Shown: positions 27,601-37,567 of the stretch, in pieces | Position numbering within the stretch: the first letter of the stretch is position 1 | How the letters are laid out: every line of letters starts with the position of its first letter | Assembly: GCA_914767715.1 (NCBI GenBank) | Contig: OU612071.1 | Span: 8,725,493 to 8,789,492, forward strand | Origin: Membranipora membranacea | Taxonomy: Eukaryota > Bryozoa > Gymnolaemata > Cheilostomatida > Membraniporidae | DNA length: 64,000 nt | Direction of reading: 5' to 3' | The notes under the pieces: model-generated | Told to the model about the DNA's origin: nothing | What the model saw: the letters and a program-made list of their open reading frames with translations, nothing else | The model's database searches: none | Translations under genes and position numbers: made by a program

Positions 27601-27806
27601 ACATAATTTTTATGTGTATTACAGGAGTTCCTATAGCAAAGAGTGGACTGAGCGCAAAACCGCTCTTAGCGAGTCGCCTTTCAGCTGAGAACGCTGCTCA
27701 CGGTCGCAGAGGGAGTATAGAATCCTCACATGGGAGACAATTCACCAGATCTAATCAGCATTCTAATACCTCTGTGACTTCGAAAGGAAATCACAAATGG
27801 AAATGA
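15652..27806 (+). CDS. Vav-like RhoGEF (DH-PH-C1), 15 exons, 747 aa
   Basis: I assembled this gene from splice sites with consistent phase. Exons: 15652-15807, 17100-17270, 18187-18387, 18783-18848, 19018-19077, 19178-19342, 19703-19846, 20491-20663, 21203-21336, 22071-22279, 23251-23425, 24579-24704, 25428-25543, 26878-27043, 27625-27806; together 2,244 nt. After an Asp-rich N-terminus (DDLDLDLDVPD) comes a DH domain (about residues 60-215; segments WEIIQSLEGVQKTFVEKLD and MRLRDLISCIPEVLQTYLSH). A PH domain follows (about 225-325; LVLEGAFKFR, LRHIILMDKMILVT). Then a C1-type domain (about 335-380; HTFPTLQRCDKCRLTLKG, YSQGYFC, SHLEC). DH-PH proteins load GTP onto Rho GTPases at membranes. The C1 resembles that of Vav but lacks one Cys ligand (CPRT instead of CxxC). 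The C-terminal 330 residues are polar, with an acidic YYEEID motif, and I recognise no SH2 or SH3. The exon-3 acceptor is the least certain junction. Confidence 0.88.
15880..16105 (+). repeat. G-rich minisatellite in RhoGEF intron 1
   Basis: More than 200 bp of imperfect repeats built on G-runs joined by 'aacgtag' or 'aaggga', most regular at about 15,950-16,030 with units of 11-13 bp. The plus strand has dozens of runs of three to six G, so G-quadruplex formation is plausible. Apparent Gly-rich and Pro-rich reading frames here are artefacts of the repeat. Confidence 0.85.
16118..16300. repeat. Dispersed repeat with internal hairpin (copy 1)
   Basis: It contains 'aaggtcactaaaagtac', an inverted pair around 'atataatgaaagtgaa' and 'actttcactttcactatat', then 'ttcaggaaagtaccatcgga'. 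The same order recurs at about 23,756-23,925 with diverged sequence. It looks like a short non-autonomous element of one family inserted twice in the introns of the RhoGEF gene. Confidence 0.6.
16566..16673 (-). pseudogene. tRNA-Leu(CAA) pseudogene, 5' acceptor strand lost
   Basis: The 3' exon, the 30-nt intron, anticodon CAA, D arm, variable arm and T arm are intact and match the good copies. The 5' acceptor strand GTCAGGA is replaced by unrelated sequence (TTTTAGA on the minus strand), so the acceptor stem cannot pair with the TCTGAC 3' strand. The break lies at 16,674. Internal promoter boxes remain, so it may still be transcribed. It lies in RhoGEF intron 1, antisense to the gene. Confidence 0.8.
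17523..17697. mobile_element. 175-bp MITE with 5-bp target duplication
   Basis: The left end (17,524-17,546) and right end (17,674-17,696) are inverted copies of a 23-bp sequence, CTGAATCCCAGGCTAGGTTT plus GAG, with one mismatch. The element is flanked by identical GTTAG at 17,518-17,522 and 17,698-17,702. No coding capacity is present. It lies in RhoGEF intron 2, just upstream of the plus-strand tRNA-Leu. The superfamily cannot be assigned from these ends. Confidence 0.8.
17782..17895 (+). tRNA. tRNA-Leu(CAA) with a 30-nt intron
   Basis: The 5' exon is 17,782-17,819, the intron 17,820-17,849 and the 3' exon 17,850-17,895. Acceptor stem GTCAGGA/TCTGAC, anticodon CAA, anticodon stem CCAGA/TCTGG, long variable arm and T-loop GGTTCAAATCC are all intact. 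CCA is not encoded. It is inside RhoGEF intron 2, in the same orientation as that gene. Its intron differs from those of the other copies while the exons are nearly identical, as expected under selection on the mature tRNA. Confidence 0.93.
18090..18205 (+). repeat. Four degenerate 26-30 bp tandem units overlapping a splice acceptor
   Basis: Successive units share the pattern 'ttgt[ag]gg..gtt..cagt.ta' (starts near 18,100, 18,126, 18,151 and 18,181). The last unit contains 'ttgtag' at 18,181-18,186, which I used as the acceptor of RhoGEF exon 3. An earlier unit has a similar 'ttgtag' near 18,157. The acceptor therefore seems to have arisen within, or been duplicated by, a small tandem array. 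Confidence 0.55.
20050..20185. repeat. Dispersed repeat family, copy A
   Basis: 'atcgctcactcattgttgga' followed by 'actacatacatcctgattg' and 'tctaattggacgaccca' matches, in order, a stretch at about 23,515-23,620. Both copies are intronic in the RhoGEF gene. Inverted 'gagtgagcgat' and 'atcgctcactc' motifs suggest a foldback-type short element. Confidence 0.55.
22455..22548 (-). repeat. tRNA-like / SINE-head sequence with A and B boxes
   Basis: On the minus strand 'TGGCGTAGAGG' fits the polymerase III A box, and 'GGTTCGAATCC' 40-odd nt later is a perfect B box. The segment does not fold into a full tRNA with a paired acceptor stem, so it is better read as a tRNA-derived SINE head or old tRNA pseudogene in RhoGEF intron 10. 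A related A box (TGGCGTAGATG) with a decayed B box occurs on the minus strand near 29,617-29,700. Confidence 0.5.
23475..23630. repeat. Dispersed repeat family, copy B
   Basis: This is the second copy of the element at 20,050-20,185. It contains the near-palindrome 'atcgctcgctcactgagtga' and later 'ctgagtgagcgat', so the ends can fold back. It is non-coding and lies in RhoGEF intron 11. Confidence 0.55.
23756..23925. repeat. Dispersed repeat with internal hairpin (copy 2)
   Basis: This is the partner of the repeat at 16,118-16,300, with the order 'aggtcactgaaagtac', 'gatatagtgaaagtgaa', 'caacaggtactttcagaaag', 'ggcatcgggtcttctct'. 'gaaagtacct' and 'aggtactttc' pair with each other, so the unit is an imperfect hairpin. 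Confidence 0.55.
26108..26439. mobile_element. 332-bp MITE with TTAA at both ends
   Basis: The left end TTAAAGTGACAGTCCTA (26,108-26,124) is the exact inverse of the right end (26,423-26,439). TTAA stands at both borders, as expected for a TTAA-specific (piggyBac-like) target duplication, although the inner termini AGTGACAGTCC do not start with the CCC usual for piggyBac. No coding capacity. It is intronic in the RhoGEF gene, between the YYEEID exon and the penultimate exon. Confidence 0.7.
26435..26540. mobile_element. Near-perfect foldback element, 50-bp arms, 6-nt loop
   Basis: The left arm 26,435-26,484 and right arm 26,491-26,540 are inverse complements with about three mismatches, separated by 'agtggt'. 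Both ends read TTTAAGCGCTC. TTAA at 26,436-26,439 is shared with the right border of the adjacent MITE, and another TTAA lies at 26,536-26,539. It reads as a minimal foldback MITE abutting, or inserted at the end of, the previous element. A strong RNA hairpin would form in the pre-mRNA. Confidence 0.8.
26648..26716. repeat. AT-rich microsatellite
   Basis: An irregular run of ATATA, TATAAT and ATATAC units of about 70 bp. Simple repeat, no other feature. Confidence 0.85.
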
Positions 27807-28842
27807 ACTACGATATATGGATATATACTGACCTGGGCTAAAACTTGATCAAGTTTGGTCCATTTTGCCCACATCGGAATTGCCACCCCCCCCCCCCCCC
27901 TCTACTGACACGCCGAAGGGCGAAATGGTTCAAACTTGATCTAGGCTTAAACTAGCTACTGTCACTGTATAGCTGTAAATCAAGGAAATACAAATGATGG
28001 GCATACACACTTTTCCACATCGACGTGCAGCCGGATTGCTAACAATAAAGTCATTTCCAGTGAACTTCAAAATATTTCTAGTTTTTCCTTTGTCTCAACC
28101 AGGGCGGTCAGAGCGTCAGTGCAGCCGCACTATAGGCCTGATTCATATAAGAAATTTGCAACCATAACTAATTGACAGTGTTGGTGCTATGCCCACCATG
28201 GCGTCAACTGATAACAAAGAATCTGGGTTCGATTCTGATTAGGCTGATTGAGTATAAGCATCCATGTCAAAGGAAGGAAGCATGCATGCAAATTTGTCAG
28301 AGGTAGGGATGATTGATACAGATGTGGTGCACTTAGTTGTCGCCATAATCAAAATGAGTGCAAGCTGTACCAGACAGAAAGCGCGTCGTATCCATAATCT
28401 ACCTGGTATATCGATGGTCAAGAAATCAAAGATAACTGGTAGATGTTCACTCTGCGAGAATGATATGTGATGGACTGTGCTCAAATTTTCCTTACTAGCT
28501 CAAAAACCCCATGATTGATGTATTCTTCTTATTTATTTATAAAAGAACATAATTTTAAAATTTACCTTCATAACTATACACTATTCTGATGGCAGACATT
28601 AAAAAGAAATGCAGCAACGAGAAGAAGTTGAGGCCAGGTGAATCAGTAAAAGTCTGCTCTAGTGGAGTAAATGAAACTTAAAGTAGGAATTCATTGATTT
28701 GAGTCACTTAAATTTGGCTAGCCTGGGTAGGAGTCTCATAAAGTAAAGGGATGTTGAATAAATATTAGCTAGCTATGTAATCGAGCCATTTCAAGTGTGT
28801 GCGAAATGACGTACTTTTCCTTCCCTTCAACTTTACTTCGCA
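27807..28842. other. Intergenic spacer after the RhoGEF gene
   Basis: It contains a C-run at 27,885-27,900 and a B-box-like 'gggttcgattctg' near 28,227. Two overlapping frames at 28,239-28,484 lack recognisable motifs. I see no convincing gene. The RhoGEF transcript and the convergent minus-strand gene at 28.86 kb both end into this spacer. Confidence 0.5.
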
Positions 28843-28863
28843 TTTATTGTTCCTTTCAGGCTC

Positions 28864-29270
28864 TTATTCATGTTTCTTCGGTTCCTTCTTTGGGAATATC
28901 CTAATTTTTCCTTTAACAACGGCTTTAACCCTTAATCTAGAAGTTTCCAAGTCATCTGTTTCCTCTTTAAAAGATCTCAGTGTCTGTAAGAAGTCACTGG
29001 ACGGCATATAATTTATATGTACGTTCAGCCATGTGTCAGCAGGTCTAATTTTAGTTTTGAATCGTCGACAGAACTGTTTGAAATGGGCCTTGAGTTCATT
29101 GATGAGGTCATCTTCTGCCTGCTTCCTGTTGACTTTGGTGACGAACCCGCCCACGCCTTGTGTCGACGTACAGAGCTGATAAAATATCCGTGTCTGTGGT
29201 TTTCTCTCTGTTGTGAGCGCTCCGAGATTCCAGTAACAATCAAATATACTTTTCTGCTTGGCCTCTATGT
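28864..29270 (-). CDS. 3' terminal exon of an unrecognised minus-strand gene
   Basis: A good acceptor (TTTTGTAG) at 29,271 opens a 407-nt exon that reads without a stop for 134 codons, entered in phase 1, and stops at 28,864. An AATAAA on the minus strand lies just after the stop (28,843-28,848), which strongly supports a genuine last exon. The product ends in a basic tail (RIFPKKEPKKHE) and is rich in charged helix-like sequence (KQAEDDLINELKAHFKQFC, DFLQTLRSFKEETDDLETS). I do not recognise the family. A possible first exon is at 31,416-31,363, starting MSGDKRSGLTISSLEDEQ and ending at a GC donor (CAG|GCAAGT), but its phase does not join directly, so at least one internal exon would be missing. 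Confidence 0.6.
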
Positions 29271-32237
29271 CTACAAAAAATTTTCATCCAATTTAATAAT
29301 AATACAGTATATAATAAACAGCAACAACTACATACATATATATATTTGTGTACACACATATGTAAAACATATGATATAATGTATATAAATATATGTTGTG
29401 GATAATAATTCCCATTCTCCCTCCCCGCCTCTCTCCCCGCCTCCCTCCCCGCCTCCCTCCCCGCTTCCCTCCCCGCCTCCCTCCCCGCCTCCCTCCCCGC
29501 CTCCCTCCCAAATAAAGTGCACCTAGTTGATTCTGTGTTTCGATGCTTCGAATGAGTCGTCCGCTTCTGAGTTGAATCAAGAATCCTTATGTTTTCCATG
29601 ATGATGAAACTTCAAGCCAGTGCCGCGGACAGGAATAGAAACCGGCCTCCTGTATTGAAGTCCTTGTCACTGTCCATTCATCTACGCCACTGATCCGGCT
29701 CTATGCGGTTCCCCAATTCGATTGAAGAAGCGGGAACCAATGGGATCGGAAGTTATATTAAATGCTAGTTCCATGTATCGATTAGTTCTCAAATCAATGT
29801 CACATCGACATATTGACGCAAAGTGACGGTGTCCTGTACGTAGAGCTGTGCAAACACAAAGGTAGAACTCTTTTTTAGTTGGTACTCAGCTTTCAGTCCC
29901 ATTACCAAATTTTAACCATCTTAGTCTGGAGTTTACATCAGAGGATCTCTAATTCCAGATGGTGCAGGGGTCTTTCGAATGAGAATGCATCTAAAGGGCT
30001 TCAGTTTTTGATTACATCAAAAAATTGATAAAACTTGCCTATATTTTAGACTGCTCCTATGCTGTTGGCTAGCTGTTGACTTAGGAGGGCACAAATGATA
30101 CATCATAAGCTAGATCATGCCAACGCTAATGTATCGGTCCAATTGTGAAAAACTATTTTTGAAGCAATGAATATCTAAGACACATACCTATCCACCTTTG
30201 CCTGCTGGTCTCCATTTTGTAGCAACCTTGTATCCCGGCCCCGTCAGCAAGTCTTAGGAAGAAATGCAGTGTCGGCCACTATAAACGACAATTTTTTAAA
30301 CTTTGTTATATTGAAAGACAATTGACCTATTGGCTATATTGAATGATTTTAGGTTGCATTGGATGGTTGTATTGAACTGTTCATGTTTTGACTTTTTCAC
30401 GCAAGTGATATGTAATACAATAGAAGGGCAAATACTCGGCATTACAAAGCAAAAAGCTCTCATTACATTTTTTGTTTGCTTGGTTCACTGCTGACATTAT
30501 AGCCTAATATTTAAATGAATAACATATCATGATTATGATCATAAACGCAAATTTGTTTTTTGATTGTAATTTAATATTGATGATCAAACACAAATGAATT
30601 AAAATCATAAGCGGCTTAAAATATAGCTGATATTGAGGAAGTTTAGACATAGTATTATAGTAGAGCAGTAAAGGTACTACTTATTTATAATCTAATGAAT
30701 ACGATATCATTATAATCATTAAACAAAATTTAGCTTTATATTTATAGTTAAATAAAAATGACCAAACACAAAGGAATGAAGTCCTATGCCACTGTACTAG
30801 CCGAAATTGAGGAGATAGGTATAGGATAAAGGCATGCAAAGTACCAAGTGTATTTATTTTGCATTTTTCGGGCCTGCGATTTGAAAACTGACAACATATT
30901 TCACTTCAGATCCTCACTCATCTCTGAAGGAGAATGATGTATCATGTACCTGTCAATAACATTTAGGTCTATATATTCTAGATTCTAGATTTAAGATATT
31001 GAACTTAAGTGCGGCTCTCAGTGTGTCACACCTTGTGACGATATCAGGGTGACACTAGGACCTAGAATCAATCCTAATCCGATCTGAAATTTGATGGAAT
31101 CAGCTGTTGCAACACTTCATATCAAAATTGTGATCAAAATTTGGAATTGTTTGAAATTTACTGCTTGTGGTTTCTAATCAGTTCCTGGTGATGAAGGGAA
31201 AATGAAGAATGGTGAGGTCTGAGCCCCTTTCCACGCCCTGCAGCCGAATGGTGGTGCATAAATCTCTTCACCCACACAAGTATACAAGTAGAAATGATAT
31301 AAAGCCAGACTATGTGTTTTCTTTCGATCATGTAAACCTTGATTTGAATTATGGGTACTTGCCTGCTCATCCTCTAAGCTTGAAATGGTGAGACCAGACC
31401 TTTTGTCACCACTCATGCTGAATAACTAAGGCTGATCATGGCTTATTTTATTGTTTAATCAGGTTCCTCGTTGCTGTTTGGTCATATAAAAAATATTGAC
31501 AGTGCATAAGAAACTTTCATTCATGTCGGTCTTAGAACTTTGGTTCCTCTTATTTGGTGCCGCAAGAGGAAAATGGGACAGTTGATGTGCTGGGGCTTTG
31601 ATTCATTTGCAATAGCGTGGCACAATGCGAAAGTATGAGAGAAACTGGACTTGGGAAAGGCGAATCATTCCGAACAGTCTCAATGCAATTGATTGAATGA
31701 TCCGACCATGTTAGTAATATTTCGTTTTAGGGCGTTATTTTAGGAAAATTGAAGGGCAGATAAAAATCCATTAGGCCCTACAGCAACTCTAGGTGGGGTG
31801 CTAGCAAAGCCCCATCCTCAAAATCATATGAAAGTATGTTGATTCTTGCTTTGATTATTCAATTATAGTGTTTATATGCCACTTCATTTAGCATAATAAG
31901 GTGGGCATTGCCCCCCTGCAACCCCTAGAACTAGACCTAACAGCATCCATGCTCCTAGCTCAATCTCCATTTTCAATATCCCACCCTCCCTGGTTCTATC
32001 TATCAATGGTTATTACAACAAGAGTTGTCCACCCTAAAATGTGTTAGTTGTCTCAGCTATTAAACAATTATCCAATAGAATCAAAGTTAAAACGGAAGTT
32101 ACGCTATACAGTTAATCACGTGGTCACTGTTCAATCAAGTGCATTTGGACATGCATGCACATGTTAGTGGTAAGTGAAGTTCTGTCTAGTTGAAACTTGA
32201 CCAGTGCTTTGTTGAACCGCTTGCAGACAACCAGGTA
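29271..32237. other. Non-coding or intronic stretch
   Basis: Apart from the C-rich minisatellite and the possible first exon at 31.4 kb, I see no gene. It holds a SINE-like A/B-box segment (29,617-29,700, minus strand) and AT-rich unique sequence. Much of it may be the intron of the minus-strand gene whose last exon ends at 28,864. Confidence 0.4.
29412..29512. repeat. 12-bp minisatellite (CCTCCCTCCCCG)n
   Basis: About eight units of GCCTCCCTCCCC with single-base variants. The minus strand is G-rich with regular GGGAGG runs, so it could form G-quadruplexes. Apparent GREAGREAG-type open frames across it are repeat artefacts. Confidence 0.9.
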
Positions 32238-35200
32238 ATGAGAATGACGGATGAGCAAAGCAATGGAGCTGAAGTCGAAGACTTTAATGAGAAGATAGAT
32301 AGTGTGTTTATGGCAGAGGGACGGTGAGTACTGTGCAATGAAGATTTTATCTGAGAGTGAGTGTAAACTCCACGACCACAGTCTGTCTTTGATCAATGAA
32401 CTAAACAGGGACTAGCAGGGGCTTGTTTTAATTTTCAATTAGGTTGCAGCTTAATGTCTGCTAAATTGAATTTATGTGTGTTTGTTATGGTTGTGTCCAT
32501 CTCCTCTTGTCTATGGTTACTTATCAAGCTCTTCGGAGGGTCTGTCTTGCCTGATCGAGTTTTTTATGCTAGCTATAAATTTACATAACAATAGAATAGA
32601 ATAGATATGCAACTATACAGCGTATGTTTAATATATCATCATGTCCTGCATGAGTACCTAGCCTACATACATATCACATATCATATGTATATCACCCGGC
32701 TCCGTGCAAGTATAGCACCACATACAGTAACTGTCTACAATATTCATGTGTTGTGTGTGTACTACTTTCTCTGTTCCTGTTCTGTTACTGTAGTAACTGT
32801 TCTGTTACTAACTGTTACTTTACTGTTACTAGACATCATATCAATTACTATTACCAAGGAGTAACTGTAACTGTTACTCCTTACTATTATTAATGAATAG
32901 CATGATTGAAATGAATGTGTGTGCAGGAACTGGGAAAATGGTGTTAGTCTTGATCTCGAAGGTCCCTCTTTTGTTTTGTTGAGAAGCACAAATTTGTTTC
33001 TACTTCATTTCCTTCCCAAGTAGGCCTACCCACCGATTTGTTTATATAAACTTGATGGATGGGATGGAAATTTCACTGCTGAGTTGAGTAGCACAAGCAG
33101 ACAAATCTATTAATCTTCACTGCATTTTGCACAACCAGTCCATTGGCCCTGTCCGTCTCCGGCCAATGTCCCAGTGTCGGACTAGACTCCTTGCGCAGGC
33201 AGTCAGTTACTTTCCTCGTGTGTACAAACAAAGATCATGAGAGTAGTAGGCCTATGCATTTGAGATAGTTCATTATTTGAATAACCAAAGTTATTTATTT
33301 ATGACTTGTAGATAATAGCCTAATAGTAGTGATAGTTGGGTGGTGAATTTTCTAACCATGGCTGACAGGCGCTGTTTGCTCATCTAAAAGCCTCACTCAT
33401 TCAAGTCACCAAGGCTTATTGAAGGCTATCAGACTCTGATGCCTGAGATTGTGGGCCCTTTTTGTATTTTGAGAGATAATGGGGCCTTGGAATTGAAATC
33501 TGACATTCTGTTGAAATGGTGTGTTTTGTTTAAATCAATAATAACGTCCAATCTATAACAGCTACAGCTCAGTGAAGTATTTGGCATATCAGACAGCATT
33601 GCCTTCCAGGACTAGCAGGGGCTTGTTTTAATTTTCAATTAGGATGCAGCTTAATGTCTGCTAAATTGAATTTATATAATGTGTATCCTTCAGTTTGTGT
33701 CCATCTCCTCTTGTCTATGGTTACTTATCAAGTTCTTTGGAGGGACTGTCTTGTCTGATCGATATTTTGATGCTAGCTATAAATTTACATAACAATAGCA
33801 ATAGTATCTAACCAGTCACACATCGTGTAGGCCTAGTTCTAATTATTTATAGATCAATCCTTGACAGTGACTGGATAATATTGATGGATGGCCATTGAAT
33901 AAGCAACTGCGCGAGGCATGAGGTGTATATGTGTGTGAGAAGCAGTGTACAGCCTCGACCATCAAGCGTGTTAGTTCTATTAGCAGTGGTGTACAGAGGT
34001 GTGTTAGTTAGTCGGACCCCCCCCCCCCCCCCCCCAGACTTTTGCCCCTCGCCCGACGGCCCCTGGTGTTAGTATGTGTAGACGTGTGAGGCAGTATTCT
34101 TATATGGGTAGCAGTGTATAGATGAGCCATCAGTGTGCTTGTGTTTATGCTGATAGCAGTGTGCTTGTGCTGGTATAGATCTTACCATAAGTGATGTTGT
34201 GTATACAGCAATGATAGTGCAGCTAGCAGTATATAGACGCTTATAACTTAATGGTGTTTTAGACACTATGAGGAAGGGCTGAAGGAAGGACAGACTTTAG
34301 CTAAGCATAACAGTTATGTTGGAGGTTATGAAGTTGGCATTACGAAAGGCAAAGAAGTAGCCCAGGAGGTGAGTGGCGCAGAGAATAAATTTCTGTTTGT
34401 GTTTTACCTAGACCAAGCTTGGTGCATTTGCCTGCATTTAGAGTTGCTCCCAATCCAGTGGTCACGCTGCAAGCAAGGCCGCCATTGCCAGTGGATCGGT
34501 CGCAACTGGAATGCCCGCAATTGGATTAAACTTGTTCTAGTTTTTTTATCTATGTTCACTCAGGAGCGACACCCTGAGCTGTAGAGGTAACATTATGGTC
34601 AATTGGTCTATGTTACTTCATTGTCTGTCCATTGACTAATTCCATATGTTATAATTTCAGCTGTAACCTCAACTTTCCTGAGCATATTGGATTCATAATT
34701 GCATAAATTTAAATAAATATATGTGGTTGTATATGTTAGGGATTTTGAATATCAGTATATGCAAAGGCCTAGGCTACGCTGTGGTGTTTCTGTTATCCTC
34801 TCTGTTTGACGACCATGTTGAATAAGAAGTCTGCTTTCTCACCAATTTTGTTGTCTTGAACCGTCACTCGGAATAAGCCTATCTGAGCCGCAGGCACCAG
34901 TATAAAATGTCCCAAGTAGTCGTTAACTTATCGTCGTTAACTTATCGCAGTTATATTTGTAGATTGGGTTTTATGGCGGATTTTTGGAGGTTTTGATGAG
35001 ACTATCAGCTGACGATTTACAGAGTTTAACTGGTGCAAAAATAACAGAGAAGTGAGTATGATTCTTGCCGGTGGTAATTCCGTGAATCATCTTCACAGAT
35101 TTAATTCGGTGCTTTTGATGTGAGCCAAGAATGCAATAAACCATAAATCAAGGGGTTATGTAAATTACACTAACCACCTCAGCTTCCATTGCATTTTAGT

Positions 35201-37531
35201 TATTGCTCACACAGTGATGATGGTTTTTGCACTGATGTGTTATGTACAATAGACAGATTTCATTAAAGAAGAATAGTTTAGCTGGCTTTTAACTTTTGAC
35301 AGCTGTTGCTGAAGCTACAAGAATCCAAAACACGACATTGAGCAATACTGCCAACCTCATTTAAAATTTTGTATGTTGTGCGGTTTATGTTATGGTGGAA
35401 GTTGGTGGTCGGCGGAATATTTCAAGTTAAACCACTAGGTGGCTCAATATTACTTATGCATCACATTATTCTCTGATTCTTTACCTCCGTAATGATATGC
35501 TTCTTAAAAAAATTGATCCGCTCAAAGTGCATTATATATCTATCGCAGTAGAGGCCTTCCTAAAAAACGCTCGCATAAAATTAACGCTGAAAAGGGTGTG
35601 ATATTTGACGTCACAGAGCTGTTAGTGCGCTGTGTTGATAGAAATTCCTCAACAACTTTAGCTAAATAGGTCACGCATCAACATCTTTGTTGACTACACA
35701 GTATCCTAGTGGATGCGGTTTTGTCTACATGGCCAATGTTTTATAATCTTTGACAAGGGTCTCCCCACATAAATTATCACATTGCTGTCAAAACAAACAT
35801 TATTGTGGCTCATAATAAATTACCTCATCGATGATTGCAAAATATGCTCATCGTATAAACATCCATTACAGGAATGATACAAGCCCCAATTCACAAAGCC
35901 AGAGTTTATTAGCTACGATCAATTTGTCTAACATTATTCAACACACATTATTAAATTCACGATCTTAAGTTTTGTGCAAAATATATCGATGGCAATAATG
36001 TCGTCAGATAACTGATGTTATCTAAGTGACAGATCTGTTGATTCAGAAAATGAAGCTTCTGGGGCCATTCTGGAGGAATAGGGCAGGCAACTGATGGTGA
36101 AGGAATAGGTTTCTTCCCAAGAACTGACCGTGGAAGGCATGCATGTAGAGGTAGGCTTGTTTCTCAAGCAGAAAGACATTTCAATATTTCAATGGACATT
36201 ACAATAATTGATGACAAATGGATTTTGATTTACATAATCAGCAAAAATTTGTGTAAATAAAAATGTGGTTGATTTTCTGGCTTTTTAAACAAATAAAAAG
36301 AATCTTTGTCACAGTTAGCCGCAGCACAGTATTTTTTGGATTTACCTCGGCACGCCATCTACCCAGAACATTATTTAGAACTTTATCATCACATAGAATA
36401 TTTGTCTGCTGATAAAGTTGGATCAATTAAAAATCTCCAAATATAAATATACAATGGATGGCAAACAGCAGGTCCTCACCGAAAGTTTTTAGTAAAGTTC
36501 ACATTATTATACATAACGGCACGCAGGCATACTGAGATGTGGATGCAAAGGCTCATAGTGGAAGATGAAAATCAGCACCATGGATTTTCTGCTGTATTGA
36601 ATACAAGATAGCTCTGTTTGTTTTGATTTTACAATAGGCTGATCACTCAAACAGCTCTCTGACGTCACAAAACGTTAGTCTGGCTTGATGTGAGCGTTTT
36701 CGGGAAGGCCTCTACTGGGATAGATATCAAATGCACTAAGAGTGGACCAATTTTCATTACGGAGCTGAAGAATCAGAGAATAATTTGATGCATGAATAAA
36801 ATTGAGCCACCTAGTTGTTTGAGCCTGCACTTGTGATTGTGCCTGTACAATTTTAGTTTCTTAGTAATGTGTATGGAATGAAATGCTAGTCTACCCTCAT
36901 TTGATTGGAGTTGCACATCTCAGCTGTGTGTATAGATCAATTCGTTCATACACTAGTTGTGTAAGAGGCTGTGCTTAGTGCCTAGATGTATATATCTCTG
37001 TTAGTCAGGGTGACTAAATGGCTCCGATAGTCAGAGTTTGGGTCCAAGTGACAAGCTGTCATCTCAACTCTGTGTTGGCATGGCTTGAGGCCCTTGTATG
37101 ACATGTTCCACCTGATAAAGCGGCGATGGATTCCAGTACTGTAGTGTCTTGAGGCTCACATGGATAATAAACAGAGGCTATGTCACCTTCTATGAGTGTC
37201 ATTCAGCATATTCAGCTAATAACTGGTTCCACAAACTTGGAAAGTGATGCTATAGAGTATACGATAAGATTGGAAGATTGAATAAACTGTGTTTTTTTAG
37301 GGAGCTATCTGTTCATGTTTACTTGTAACTCATGGAGAGACAACTCCCTACTGTAATATTGTCTTCGCATTGTTGTTAATCTTTTCCCTGGTTTGTCCTT
37401 GTAGAAAGCTACAGATGATTAGTACACTACATCACACTATATCAGAGCTTTGTATTAATACTGATACCATGGTTCTAAATGAGGAATTCTTCACTGAGCG
37501 ACTGGAGAAAATTAGAAACAAGTTTAAACAG
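32238..37531 (+). CDS. LTO1: LTO1 (ORAOV1) homologue, four recognised exons
   Basis: Exons 32238-32323, 34263-34368, 34963-35051 and 37405-37531 join in phase to 136 codons. ATG 32,238 is the first in frame; 32,244 is an alternative. The N-terminus has FNEKIDSVFMAEGRHYEEG, then glycines every fourth residue (the deca-GX3 motif of the Yae1/Lto1 family: EEGLKEG, YEVGITKG, IGFYGGF), then a C-terminal LEKIRNKFKQ that matches the family. LTO1 partners YAE1 as an adaptor that brings the ribosome-recycling ABC protein ABCE1 to the cytosolic Fe-S assembly machinery. The length is close to the usual 137 residues. The C-terminus is uncertain: reading through the last donor gives 11 more residues and a stop at 37,567. 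Splicing to 40,113 (IDFDVECWQSN), with or without a 39-nt exon at 37,879, is also in phase. Confidence 0.85.
32409..33797 (+). repeat. Pair of 185-bp direct repeats in LTO1 intron 1
   Basis: 32,409-32,592 and 33,610-33,797 share 'gactagcaggggcttgtttt' through 'gctagctataaatttacata' with a few substitutions and a short indel in the middle. The 1 kb between them includes the (GTAACTGTTACT)-type simple repeat near 32,780-32,880. No coding content is seen. Confidence 0.8.
34017..34035 (+). repeat. Poly-C tract
   Basis: About 19 consecutive C residues in LTO1 intron 1. A simple homopolymer, prone to sequencing error. Confidence 0.9.
35429..36820. mobile_element. 1.4-kb non-autonomous DNA transposon with about 200-bp TIRs
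   Basis: The left end (about 35,429-35,635) is the diverged inverse of the right end (about 36,640-36,820). Shared blocks include 'ctaggtggctcaat', 'attattctctgattctt', 'ctccgtaatga', 'gtagaggccttcc' and 'gacgtca' with 'gagctgtt'. No transposase-like frame lies between them. It sits inside LTO1 intron 3. The exact ends and target duplication are blurred by divergence. Confidence 0.75.
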
Positions 37532-37567
37532 GTCAGTTTTCTAGGATGGTATGGTGGCCTGTTGTAG

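Noticed and set aside
28239-28484. Overlapping frames on both strands at 28.2-28.5 kb
   Set aside because: Neither shows recognisable motifs, and a tRNA-like B box nearby suggests SINE-derived sequence.
29240-29599. Three overlapping minus-strand frames with repeating GREA- or GGRR-type units
   Set aside because: Translation artefacts of the 12-bp C-rich minisatellite in all frames.
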